From: Oscillospiraceae bacterium
GTDB lineage: Bacteria; Bacillota; Clostridia; Oscillospirales; Oscillospiraceae
NCBI GenBank assembly: GCA_017400415.1
Contig: JAFPTE010000140.1
Span: forward strand, 1-8,715
Reading direction: 5' to 3'
Length of the DNA stretch: 8,715 bases
A program made the translations under genes and the position numbers. Shown here piece by piece: positions 1 to 6,084 of this stretch; within the stretch, counting starts at the first letter, position 1, and each line of letters begins with the position of its first letter. The notes below the pieces were generated by a model. It was not told the DNA's origin. It saw only the letters and a list, made by a program, of their open reading frames with translations, and ran no database searches.

Positions 1-2
1 CC

Positions 3-122
3 CTGGTGCAGCAGTTCTGCAACCGCGTGCTGGTGCTGTACAAGGGGAAGGTCGTGGAACAGGGCGTCCCGGACGAGGTCATCCGCCATCCGCAGGATCC
101 CTACACCAAACGTCTGATCGAT
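3..122 (+). CDS. Oligopeptide/dipeptide-type ABC transporter ATP-binding protein, C-terminal fragment
   Basis: This is the tail of an ATPase that powers peptide or nickel uptake through an ABC permease at the cytoplasmic membrane. Reading from base 3, the protein shows the post-Walker-B end of the Opp/Dpp family: a stretch like NRVLVLYKGKVVEQG, then the family-specific segment EVIRHPQDPYTKRLID, where HP..PYT is the hallmark of the oligopeptide ABC C-terminal region. The start, Walker A, signature motif and Walker B all lie to the left of the window. The recognisable protein ends at about base 122. Beyond that the same frame translates to unrelated residues up to a stop at 369-371, while the acyl-CoA synthetase frame takes over. 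The family call is fairly sure. Which of the Opp/Dpp ATPase subunits it is, and whether the 3' truncation is real or an assembly artefact, cannot be told here. Confidence 0.75.
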
Positions 123-124
123 TT
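113..124. other. Chimeric junction between ABC ATPase and acyl-CoA synthetase
   Basis: Protein similarity switches from ABC ATPase (frame of base 3) to AMP-forming ligase (frame of base 1) within these few bases. The ligase frame has a TGA at 115-117 and only looks like its family from about 121-124 onward (IFGLGVCIH). The ABC frame is recognisable up to about 122. A GATC lies at 116-119. No terminal inverted repeats, target-site duplication or recombinase gene are seen nearby. Confidence 0.7.
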
Positions 125-1074
125 TCGGCCTTGGCGTGTGCATCCACAGCATGCTGGCAAACGGCGGCAGATGCATTCTGGTGCCCCGCTTCAACGCAAA
201 GAGCTACGGCAAGCTTATAACAAAGTACCGCTGCAATTTCATTGCCGGTGTGCCCACTCTCTACGAGGCCCTGCTGCGGCTGGATTCCATGGACAAGGCG
301 GACCTGAGCTGCCTGAAGGGCGTCTTCTCCGGCGGCGATTCCCTGTCTGTGGAGCTAAAAAAGAAGCTTGATAAGTTCCTTTACGACCACAACGCCATGG
401 TCCAGGTCCGGGAGGGCTACGGCACAACGGAGACCGTCACCGCCTGCTGCCTGACTCCGCCCCATATGTTCAAGGAGGGCAGCATAGGCCTGCCGTTCCC
501 GGATACCTACATCAAAATCGTTAAGCCAGGCACCGATGAGGAGCTGCCCTACGGCCAGGAGGGCGAAATACTGCTCTCCGGCCCCACGGTCATGAAGGAG
601 TACCTTCACAACCCGGAGGAGACCGCCAGGACTCTGCAGCACCACGCCGACGGCCTTGACTGGGTCTATACGGGGGATCTGGGCACCATGGACCAGGACG
701 GCTTTATCTTCTTCAGAGGGCGCATGAAGAGAATGATTGTGTCCTCCGGCTACAACATCTATCCCGCCCAGCTGGAAAACATACTGGACGGAAACGAGCT
801 TGTTCAGATGAGCTGCGTTATCGGCGTGCCCGATGATTACCGCATGCAGGCAGTGAAGGCCTTTGTAACTCTGAAGCCCGGCGTTCCCGCCACGGAGGAG
901 ACCCGGGAGAGCATTATGGCCTACGCCAGAAAGCGCATTGCAAAGTATGCCATGCCCAGAGAGCTTGAATTCCGTGACACACTCCCCAAGACCCTGGTGG
1001 GCAAGGTGGCCTATCGGCAGCTTGAGGAGGAAGAAGCAGCAAAAAGGGCCCAGGCCCAAAAAATAAAACAATAA
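118..1074 (+). CDS. AMP-binding acyl-CoA synthetase/ligase, 5'-truncated
   Basis: Members of this family activate a carboxylic acid with ATP to an acyl-adenylate and transfer it to CoA. What remains is about 318 residues of a protein usually 500-570 long. Visible motifs in order: FGLG near 124-135 (family motif after the catalytic loop), GVPTLYEALL near 247-276, YGTTE at 418-432 (adenine and acyl binding), TGDLG at 670-684 (the Asp that binds ribose), RGRMKRMIVSSGYNIYP from about 715 (hinge into the C-terminal lid), and PKTLVGK at 985-1005, whose last Lys is the usual catalytic lysine of the lid. The P-loop-like TSGTTGxPK motif and the whole N-terminal domain are missing, so the product should be inactive as an enzyme. 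A GTG at 136 could be read as a start, but it lies inside a conserved motif and has no ribosome binding site. The tail is low-complexity and Glu/Ala/Lys-rich. The substrate cannot be assigned. Confidence 0.8.
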   Translation, partial: SIFGLGVCIHSMLANGGRCILVPRFNAKSYGKLITKYRCNFIAGVPTLYEALLRLDSMDKADLSCLKGVFSGGDSLSVELKKKLDKFLYDHNAMVQVREGYGTTETVTACCLTPPHMFKEGSIGLPFPDTYIKIVKPGTDEELPYGQEGEILLSGPTVMKEYLHNPEETARTLQHHADGLDWVYTGDLGTMDQDGFIFFRGRMKRMIVSSGYNIYPAQLENILDGNELVQMSCVIGVPDDYRMQAVKAFVTLKPGVPATEETRESIMAYARKRIAKYAMPRELEFRDTLPKTLVGKVAYRQLEEEEAAKRAQAQKIKQ

Positions 1075-1078
1075 CAAT

Positions 1079-1084
1079 AGGGGA
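1079..1084 (+). promoter_or_regulatory. Ribosome binding site of yerC-like gene
   Basis: AGGGGA lies nine bases before the ATG at 1094. A second GGGGA at 1089-1093 is too close to serve. This supports 1094 as the start. Confidence 0.55.
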
Positions 1085-1093
1085 TACCGGGGA

Positions 1094-1411
1094 ATGAATA
1101 AAATCGACAGAAACAAGAAGAGCGACGACCTTTACGAGGCAATACTGACGCTCCGCTCCGTTGAAGAGTGCAAGAAGTTTTTTGAGGACCTCTGCAGCAT
1201 CACGGAGCTCCAGGCAATCGAGCAGCGCTTCAATGTTGCCCTGCGGCTGGACCGGGGGATGAGCTACAACGACATCCTTCAGGAGACCGGCGCCTCCAGC
1301 GCCACAATAAGCCGTGTAAACCGCAGCCTGAGATACGGCTCCGGCGGCTTCAACATGGCCTTTGACCGTCTTGGCCCCACTGAGCTCGACAGAAAGGAAA
1401 AAGAGGATTGA
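1094..1411 (+). CDS. yerC: YerC/YecD family TrpR-related DNA-binding protein
   Basis: A 105-residue cytoplasmic protein of the Trp-repressor superfamily, typical in size for the YerC/YecD group of Firmicutes. The N-terminal half is helical (LYEAILTLRSVEECKKFFEDL, residues 13-33, then a TELQAIEQRF helix). The helix-turn-helix follows at about residues 57-80 (SYNDILQETGASSATISRVNRSL), ending in the YGSGGF segment common in this family. It probably binds DNA as a dimer, but its operator and ligand are not known to me. The family resemblance to TrpR does not imply tryptophan sensing, and the protein has no Trp residue. The gene begins 19 bases after the truncated ligase and its stop overlaps the start of the methyltransferase gene, so it looks like the first intact gene of a polycistronic unit. 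The family call is firm and the function is open. Confidence 0.88.
   Translation: MNKIDRNKKSDDLYEAILTLRSVEECKKFFEDLCSITELQAIEQRFNVALRLDRGMSYNDILQETGASSATISRVNRSLRYGSGGFNMAFDRLGPTELDRKEKED
1393..1398 (+). promoter_or_regulatory. Ribosome binding site that fixes the TTG start of the methyltransferase
   Basis: AAAGGA lies nine bases before TTG 1408, inside the 3' end of the yerC-like gene. No ATG or GTG at this end of the frame competes, and the first internal Met (residue 62) lies beyond the SAM-binding motif. Confidence 0.5.
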
Positions 1412-2154
1412 CCGCCTACTCGCCCTTGGCTCCGTTTTACAATGAGCTTACCAGAGACGTGCCCTACGAGGCCTTTGCGGACTTCTATGAGAAGCTCTGG
1501 GAGAAGTACGGCATAAGGCCGGAGACCGTTCTGGACCTGGCCTGCGGCACCGGCACTCTGACTGCCATAATGGCAGAGCGAGGCTACGAGATGATAGCCG
1601 TGGACAGCTCTCCGGAGATGCTCAGCGAGGCAATGGAGAGGTTTTACTCCCTGGAGGGCGCAGCTATGCCTCTGACCCTTCAGCAGAGCATGACGGAGCT
1701 GGACCTATACGGCACCGTGAATGCCGCCTACTGCTCCCTGGACGGCATCAATTACGTGCCGGGGGAGAGCCTGGAGGAGGTTTTTCACAGGCTCCATCTC
1801 TTCATTGAGCCGGGCGGCGTGCTTGTCTTCGATATAAACTCGCCCTATAAGCTGAGAGGACAGGACGGCCAGGTCTACGTGGACGAGACCGATGACGTTC
1901 TGTGCCTGTGGCGCACCTGGCTCAGCGAGGACGGGAGTGCCCTGGAATACGGCGTCGATATCTTCTCCCGGCAGGGGAAGCTCTGGCGCCGGCAGGAGGA
2001 GGAGCACCGGGAGTATATCCACACGGTTGAAGATCTGACCGGGAAGCTCAAAAAGCAGGGCTTTAGCGAAATCATGACCTTCGGCGACCTGAGGCCGGCG
2101 CCTCCGGAGGAGAAGGAAGGGCGGATTTTCATATCCGCCAGAAGGAACGTATAA
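1408..2154 (+). CDS. Class I SAM-dependent methyltransferase, YqeM-like
   Basis: A soluble 248-residue methyltransferase with a Rossmann-type SAM-binding fold. The N-terminus (YSPLAPFYNELTRDVPYEAF) resembles the cap of YqeM-like proteins of Firmicutes. Motif I is VLDLACGTGTL at residues 41-51. The acidic residue that binds the SAM ribose is probably D66 in IAVDSSPEML. A motif near residues 107-113 (AYCSLDGINYV) and GGVLVFDINSPYKL in the second half complete the pattern. The C-terminal part is rich in charged residues and ends with a strand, RIFISARR. The substrate is unknown and RNA, protein or small-molecule methylation are all possible. The TTG start overlaps the preceding stop by four bases (TTGA) and the stop overlaps the hslO ATG by one base (TAATG), so translation of the three genes is probably coupled. 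Confidence 0.87.
   Translation: MTAYSPLAPFYNELTRDVPYEAFADFYEKLWEKYGIRPETVLDLACGTGTLTAIMAERGYEMIAVDSSPEMLSEAMERFYSLEGAAMPLTLQQSMTELDLYGTVNAAYCSLDGINYVPGESLEEVFHRLHLFIEPGGVLVFDINSPYKLRGQDGQVYVDETDDVLCLWRTWLSEDGSALEYGVDIFSRQGKLWRRQEEEHREYIHTVEDLTGKLKKQGFSEIMTFGDLRPAPPEEKEGRIFISARRNV
2142..2146 (+). promoter_or_regulatory. Ribosome binding site of hslO
   Basis: AAGGA within the end of the methyltransferase gene, seven bases before ATG 2154. It supports translation starting at the one-base overlap TAATG. Confidence 0.55.
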
Positions 2155-3011
2155 TGGACAGAATTCTTCGCGCCATCTCCGCAGATGGCTTTGTTAAAAT
2201 TGCCGCAGTTTCCTCCCGGGATATGACGGAGGAGGCCAGGCAGATTCACCGCACCCTGCCTGTGGTCACTGCAGCCATGGGCCGCACCATGGCCGCCGTC
2301 AGCATCATGTCCAACGCCATGAAGTTTGAAGGCGCCTCTCTCACCGCCCGCATAAACGGCGGCGGCCCTGTGGGCACCATACTTGTGACCGGGGATGAGA
2401 AGGGTAACGTGAGGGCCTACGTCCAGAATCCTCATGTGGACCTGCCCCTGAAGCCGGACGGCCACCTGAACGTAGGCGGCGCCGTGGGCACAAACGGCAT
2501 GCTGACGGTTATGCGGGACATGGGCTCCGGTGAGCCCTATAACGGCAGCGTGGAGCTTGTCAGCGGCGAGATTGCCGAGGACTTTACCAAGTATTTCTTC
2601 GTCTCCGACCAGGTGCCCTCCGCCTGCGGCCTGGGCGTTCTGGTGGATACGGACCAGTCCGTAAAGGCCGCCGGGGGATACGTTGTCCAGCTTATGCCCG
2701 GCGCACCGGCAGATATTGCAGATAAGCTTGAAAGGAACATCCGCCGGGTGGGGCCCGTCACCGGGGCCCTTACCTCCGGAAGCCTGGAGGACCTTATTTA
2801 CGGCGTTCTTGAGGGCTTTGAGCCGGAGATACTGGAGGAGGACCCGGTTTGCTACAAGTGCTATTGCAGCCGGGAGAAGATAAATGATGCCATAGCCGGC
2901 ATTGACCGCAGCGAGCTTCGGACAATGCTGGAGGAGGATAAGCGGATTGAGGTCCGCTGCCGTTACTGCGGGAAGGTTTACACCTTTACCGATAAGGATT
3001 TTGAACTCTAA
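2154..3011 (+). CDS. hslO: Hsp33 redox-regulated molecular chaperone
   Basis: Hsp33 is a cytoplasmic holdase that is off when its four cysteines hold zinc. It switches on when oxidation and unfolding release the metal. The 285 residues match the family length. The N-terminal domain shows the family pattern DGFVKIAAVSSRDMTEEARQ, then GGPVGTILVTGDEKGNVRAYVQNP, GHLNVGGAVGTNGMLTVMRDMG and YFFVSDQVPSACGLGVLVD. The C-terminal redox switch is C236-x-C238, then 30 residues, then C269-x-x-C272, which fits the CxC/CxxC spacing of the family. An additional Cys, C233, sits just before the first pair. Translation is probably coupled to the upstream methyltransferase. Downstream lies a 78-base gap with a structured hairpin and then hflX, another stress-linked gene. 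Identification is firm. The role of C233 is unknown. Confidence 0.97.
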   Translation: MDRILRAISADGFVKIAAVSSRDMTEEARQIHRTLPVVTAAMGRTMAAVSIMSNAMKFEGASLTARINGGGPVGTILVTGDEKGNVRAYVQNPHVDLPLKPDGHLNVGGAVGTNGMLTVMRDMGSGEPYNGSVELVSGEIAEDFTKYFFVSDQVPSACGLGVLVDTDQSVKAAGGYVVQLMPGAPADIADKLERNIRRVGPVTGALTSGSLEDLIYGVLEGFEPEILEEDPVCYKCYCSREKINDAIAGIDRSELRTMLEEDKRIEVRCRYCGKVYTFTDKDFEL

Positions 3012-3058
3012 GCCGCAAGAATTCCGCCGTAGCCGGGGAAACCCAACTGCGGCGGCTT
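3010..3058 (+). promoter_or_regulatory. Structured hairpin with alternative pairing in the hslO-hflX gap
   Basis: The inner hairpin pairs CCGCCGTAG (3024-3032) with CTGCGGCGG (3047-3055): nine base pairs including one G-U. Inside it are a CC/AA internal loop, a three-pair GGG/CCC stem (3035-3037 with 3042-3044) and a GAAA tetraloop (3038-3041). A second arm, AAGCCGC (3010-3016), is fully complementary to GCGGCTT (3052-3058) and overlaps the right arm of the first stem, so the two cannot form together. Only three T follow (CTTTG), so this is not a clear intrinsic terminator. It may be an attenuator, a processing site or an mRNA-stability element. It is not a member of any RNA family that I recognise. 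Confidence 0.45.
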
Positions 3059-3078
3059 TGCTGTATCTGATAGTGAAC

Positions 3079-3084
3079 GAGGGA
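3079..3084 (+). promoter_or_regulatory. Ribosome binding site that fixes the TTG start of hflX
   Basis: GAGGGA lies five bases before TTG 3090. Another TTG (3085) and a GTG (3073) nearby are in a different frame, and no other start codon occurs upstream in the hflX frame within the gap. Confidence 0.5.
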
Positions 3085-3089
3085 TTGAT

Positions 3090-4361
3090 TTGGAAGAGAA
3101 CATTCGGGAAAAAGCGGTGCTTGTGGGCCTTGCCGCCGACATTATGGAGGAGGGCGAGCGCTCCACCGACGAAAGCATGGACGAGCTGGAGGCCCTGCTG
3201 GAAACTGCAGGGGGCAGGAGCTTTGCAAAAATGCTCCAGAACAAGAAGACCCCGGACCCCAGGACCTTCATCGGCGGCGGCAAGGTTGAGGAGCTCCGTG
3301 AGCTTATGGAGGCAAACGGCTGCGACCTGGCGGTTTTTGACAATGAGCTGTCGCCCTCCCAGACAAGGGCTCTGGAGGATGACCTGGGCAAGCATGTGAT
3401 CGACAGGACCCAGCTTATCCTGGATATCTTTGCCCAACGCGCCAGGACAAAGGAGGGCCGGCTTCAGGTGGAGCTGGCTCAGTATAAGTACATGCTTCCC
3501 CGGCTCACGGGCATGTGGACCCACCTGGTCCGTCAGACCGCCTCCGGCGGCTCCTCGCCCATCGGCACCAGAGGCCCCGGCGAGACCCAGCTGGAGACGG
3601 ACCGGCGTCACATCCGCCGGAAGATACAGAAGCTCCAGGAGGACCTGGAGGAGGTCCGGCGGGTCCGCTCCACCCAGCGGAGACAACGGGAGAAAAACGG
3701 CGTTGCCGTGGCGGCTCTGGTGGGCTACACCAACGCCGGGAAGAGCACCCTTCTGAACCTGCTGACGGATTCAGACATCCCTGCCAACAACCGGCTTTTC
3801 GATACCCTGGACACCACTACCCGGAAGCTGACTCTTGCCCCGGGTCAGGAGGTGCTGCTCTCCGACACGGTGGGCTTTATAAGAAAGCTGCCCCACCACC
3901 TGGTGGAGGCCTTTAAGGCCACCCTTGAGGAGCTTAAGTACGCCGATATCCTGCTCCATGTTATAGACGCCGCCAATCCGGAGTATGAGCTTCAGATGGA
4001 GGTGGTGGAGGGGCTCATAAGTGAGCTGGGCGCCTCCGGCACGCCGGTCCTCAGAATTTTCAACAAGGCGGATATCTGCCCGGCACCCTCGCTCCTGCCC
4101 TCCGGGCCGGACTGCGTCGTTATCTCCGCAAAAACAGGCGAGGGGAGAGACGCCCTTGTTTCCCGCATAAGCGAGATTCTGGGCCGGGGCAGGAAGAGAG
4201 TGACCCTGCGCATTCCCTATACCGACGGTGGCCTTATGGAGCTTCTTCACCGGGAGGCGGAGGTTTTGAACCTTCAGTACCTTGAAGGCTTTATAGAGGC
4301 AGACGTTATAATCAAGCCGGAGCTCTGGGGAAGAGTCCGGGACTACGCTGCGGAGGTTTGA
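3090..4361 (+). CDS. hflX: Ribosome-splitting GTPase HflX
   Basis: HflX binds the 50S subunit near the peptidyl-transferase centre and splits stalled or hibernating ribosomes, notably after heat stress. The 423 residues show the N-terminal HflX domain (AVLVGLAAD near residue 10, PDPRTFIGGGKVEEL near 55-70, VFDNELSPSQTR near 80-92). The family motif IGTRGPGETQLETDRR is at 158-173, and a long charged helical linker runs to about 205. The G domain has P-loop GYTNAGKST at 212-220, DTVGF at 259-263, NKAD at 325-328 and SAK at 346-348. TTT near 247 probably supplies the switch I Thr. A short C-terminal domain follows. The gene starts with TTG behind a GAGGGA site and is followed, five bases after its stop, by the yigZ-like gene. 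Identification is firm. Confidence 0.97.
   Translation: MEENIREKAVLVGLAADIMEEGERSTDESMDELEALLETAGGRSFAKMLQNKKTPDPRTFIGGGKVEELRELMEANGCDLAVFDNELSPSQTRALEDDLGKHVIDRTQLILDIFAQRARTKEGRLQVELAQYKYMLPRLTGMWTHLVRQTASGGSSPIGTRGPGETQLETDRRHIRRKIQKLQEDLEEVRRVRSTQRRQREKNGVAVAALVGYTNAGKSTLLNLLTDSDIPANNRLFDTLDTTTRKLTLAPGQEVLLSDTVGFIRKLPHHLVEAFKATLEELKYADILLHVIDAANPEYELQMEVVEGLISELGASGTPVLRIFNKADICPAPSLLPSGPDCVVISAKTGEGRDALVSRISEILGRGRKRVTLRIPYTDGGLMELLHREAEVLNLQYLEGFIEADVIIKPELWGRVRDYAAEV
4352..4356 (+). promoter_or_regulatory. Ribosome binding site that favours ATG 4367 for the yigZ-like gene
   Basis: GGAGG lies ten bases before ATG 4367 but only one base before an in-frame TTG at 4358. The TTG is therefore unlikely to be used, although it is the longest possible start. 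Confidence 0.55.
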
Positions 4362-4366
4362 GCGCA

Positions 4367-4999
4367 ATGAACGGATATCTGGTGCCCGCCGCCTTCGGAC
4401 AGGCGGAGTTTACGGAGAAGCGCTCCCGGTTTATCGGCCGGGTCTGGCCCGTTTCCACCGAGGAGGAGGCTCTGACCCACATTAAGGAGATGCGTGAGCT
4501 CCACTTTGACGCCAGCCACAACGTCTATGCCTACAGCATAAAAAGAAACGGCATAACCCGCTATACCGACGACAGAGAGCCCACAGGCACCGCCGGCATG
4601 CCGGTTCTGAACGTGTTCCGAGCGTTGGATATCAGTGACTTTCTGTGCGTGGTGACCCGGTACTTCGGCGGCACCCTGCTGGGTACCGGCGGCCTTACCC
4701 GGGCCTATTCCCACGCTGCCGCCCTTGCCCTGGAAAGCGCCGGCAGGGCGCAGATGCTCCTTTTGAAGAGCGTATCCGTCCAGTGCCCCTATAACCTTCT
4801 GGACCGCATGAGGCAGGAGCTTGGCCGCTGCGGCGGCCGGGAGGAGAACACGGTCTTCGGCGCCGATGTGACCGTTTACGCAGCCATGACAGAGCAGGAG
4901 CTGGAGGAGTTTCGTAAGCGAGTAACGGAGCTTACCAGCGGCCGGGGAACCGTGAATGTGCTGGGTGAGGGCATGCGGCCCGTTAAAATCCAAGATTAA
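4367..4999 (+). CDS. yigZ: YigZ/IMPACT family protein (UPF0029)
   Basis: A 210-residue cytoplasmic protein of the YigZ/YvyE group, related to the N-terminal part of eukaryotic IMPACT, which modulates translation control. Bacterial function is not settled. The N-terminal domain shows FTEKRSRFIGRVWPV, HFDASHNVYAY, TDDREPTGTAGMP (D68-D69 onward) and the family signature VTRYFGGTLLGTGGLTRAY at residues 96-114. A ferredoxin-like C-terminal domain (DUF1949 type) follows from about residue 135. The usual DDGEP is DDREP here, a small departure. The gene lies five bases downstream of hflX, so it is almost certainly cotranscribed with it. That pairing of a ribosome-splitting GTPase with an IMPACT-type protein suits a role around translation, but this is inference. 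A start at TTG 4358 would add three residues and is less likely. Confidence 0.92.
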   Translation: MNGYLVPAAFGQAEFTEKRSRFIGRVWPVSTEEEALTHIKEMRELHFDASHNVYAYSIKRNGITRYTDDREPTGTAGMPVLNVFRALDISDFLCVVTRYFGGTLLGTGGLTRAYSHAAALALESAGRAQMLLLKSVSVQCPYNLLDRMRQELGRCGGREENTVFGADVTVYAAMTEQELEEFRKRVTELTSGRGTVNVLGEGMRPVKIQD

Positions 5000-5052
5000 A
5001 AAAGGATTTTTTGCAGCTGCGGCGTAAAATATGTTGAGAGGAGGCCGGGAGC
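5000..5052 (+). other. Gap between yigZ-like gene and dgt
   Basis: The 53-base gap holds a weak AT-rich inverted repeat (AAAATCC 4985-4991 with GGATTTT 5004-5010) that overlaps the yigZ stop, a TAAAAT hexamer at 5025-5030 and the dgt ribosome binding site. No TTGACA-like -35 box lies at the right distance from TAAAAT, so a promoter is possible but unproven. Confidence 0.3.
5037..5044 (+). promoter_or_regulatory. Strong ribosome binding site before GTG start of dgt
   Basis: AGAGGAGG lies eight bases before GTG 5053 and is close to a perfect anti-16S match. It decides the GTG start. Confidence 0.65.
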
Positions 5053-6063
5053 GTGAATATTCGTGAGGAAACTCAGAGGCTTGAGGAGCTGGTGGTAGGA
5101 CCCAGGGGGGTCCGTGCCGTCAATACTGCCGGCCGGCGCATCTCAGAGGAGGAGGACGACGTCCGCACCGCCTTTCAGCGGGACGTGGACCGTATCACTC
5201 ACTCCAAGGCCTTCCGCCGCATGAAGCAGAAGACCCAGGTGTTTCTGGACCCTGAGGGGGACCACTACCGCACAAGGCTCACCCACACCCTGGAGGTCAC
5301 CAGAGTCGCCCGAACCATGGCCCGGGCCCTGAGGCTCAATGAGGACCTGACCGAGGCTATCGGCCTGGGTCACGACCTGGGACACACTCCCTTCGGCCAC
5401 GCCGGAGAACGTGCCCTGAACGAGCTTATGAAGGACGTGGGTGGCTTCCGCCACTATGAGCAGAGCCTGCGGGTGGTGGACGTGCTGGAAAAGGACGGCA
5501 GGGGACTGAACCTTACCTATGAGGTACGGGACGGCATACTGCGCCACACCTGCGACCCCCTGGCTGCCACCCTTGAAGGGCAGCTGGTGCGTCTGGCGGA
5601 CAAGATTGCCTACATAAACCACGACGTGGATGATTCCATCCGTGCCGGTATCCTCCGGGAGGAGGACATCCCCGGTGAGGTCCGGGAGGTCCTGGGCAGG
5701 CGCTATTCCATGCGCATAAACACTATCGTCAGTGACGTTATCCAGCAGGGCTGCGATAAGGGCCCGGTGCACATGGGCGAGAAGGTGGGCCACGCCGTGG
5801 ATGCCTTTTACGCCTATCTTAACGAGAATGTTTACCACAATCCGGTGGTCAAGGGCGAGGAGCGGAAGGTCCTTGGCCTAATCTCCGGTATTTATGATCA
5901 TTATTACCGCAACCCCGACCTGATGGGCCGGGAGTTCGCCGCCATTGCGGACAGGGATGGTCTGCGCCGTGCTGTCTGCGACTATGTGGCCGGCATGACG
6001 GACACCTATGCCATCGCCGTGCATGAGGATATATTTGTTCCCAAGGCATGGATGGTGAAATGA
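5053..6063 (+). CDS. dgt: Deoxyguanosinetriphosphate triphosphohydrolase-like protein (HD domain)
   Basis: Members of this family hydrolyse dNTPs to the deoxynucleoside and triphosphate, and so tune the dNTP pool used in replication. The 336 residues match the short Gram-positive form. The metal site of the HD fold is complete: H78 in YRTRLTHTLEV, H107-D108 in GHDLGHTPFGH, and D183 in RLADKIAYINHDVDD. The N-terminal stretch TAFQRDVDRITHSKAFRRMKQKTQVF is also diagnostic. Nucleotide specificity cannot be read from the sequence, and many Gram-positive homologues act on several dNTPs or need a dNTP activator. The gene sits 21 bases upstream of dnaG, a common arrangement in Clostridia that links dNTP control to priming. 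It follows a 53-base gap, so it could head its own unit, but I see no convincing promoter. Confidence 0.94.
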   Translation: MNIREETQRLEELVVGPRGVRAVNTAGRRISEEEDDVRTAFQRDVDRITHSKAFRRMKQKTQVFLDPEGDHYRTRLTHTLEVTRVARTMARALRLNEDLTEAIGLGHDLGHTPFGHAGERALNELMKDVGGFRHYEQSLRVVDVLEKDGRGLNLTYEVRDGILRHTCDPLAATLEGQLVRLADKIAYINHDVDDSIRAGILREEDIPGEVREVLGRRYSMRINTIVSDVIQQGCDKGPVHMGEKVGHAVDAFYAYLNENVYHNPVVKGEERKVLGLISGIYDHYYRNPDLMGREFAAIADRDGLRRAVCDYVAGMTDTYAIAVHEDIFVPKAWMVK

Positions 6064-6073
6064 TTTTCAAGAA

Positions 6074-6082
6074 GGGGGAGGA
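6074..6082 (+). promoter_or_regulatory. Ribosome binding site of dnaG
   Basis: A purine-rich GGGGGAGGA run ends two bases before ATG 6085, with its GGAG core at about a five-base distance. No other start codon in the same frame is as well placed. Confidence 0.55.
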
Positions 6083-6084
6083 AA

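Noticed and set aside
95..100. GGATCC restriction site near the left edge as a possible cloning scar.
   Set aside because: Both sides of it read through the ABC ATPase family motif without a break, so it is native coding sequence and not the join.
136..138. GTG at 136 as a genuine start of a short ligase.
   Set aside because: It encodes a Val inside the conserved FGLGVCIH segment and has no ribosome binding site. The similarity continues upstream to the junction.
1041..1070. GGGC/GCCC inverted repeat flanked by A-runs, which on the minus strand looks like a short hairpin followed by T residues.
   Set aside because: The stem is only four pairs, it lies inside the ligase coding tail, and no minus-strand gene ends here for it to terminate.
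355..1116. Minus-strand open frame of 253 codons opposite the ligase.
   Set aside because: It is antisense to the conserved ligase motifs and shows no domain of its own.
1875..3686. Very long open frame on the minus strand (603 codons) opposite the methyltransferase, hslO and hflX.
   Set aside because: It is antisense to three genes with unmistakable family motifs. Its product is Gly/Leu/His/Ala-rich with no recognisable domain, as expected of an open antisense frame in GC-rich DNA.
4985..5012. AAAATCC/GGATTTT repeat followed by T, resembling an intrinsic terminator after the yigZ-like gene.
   Set aside because: The stem has only two G-C pairs with a 12-base loop and overlaps the stop codon, so it is too weak to support a terminator call.
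5025..5030. TAAAAT as a -10 box for dgt.
   Set aside because: No -35-like hexamer lies 16-18 bases upstream and there is no extended -10 TG, so the match is not enough for a promoter.
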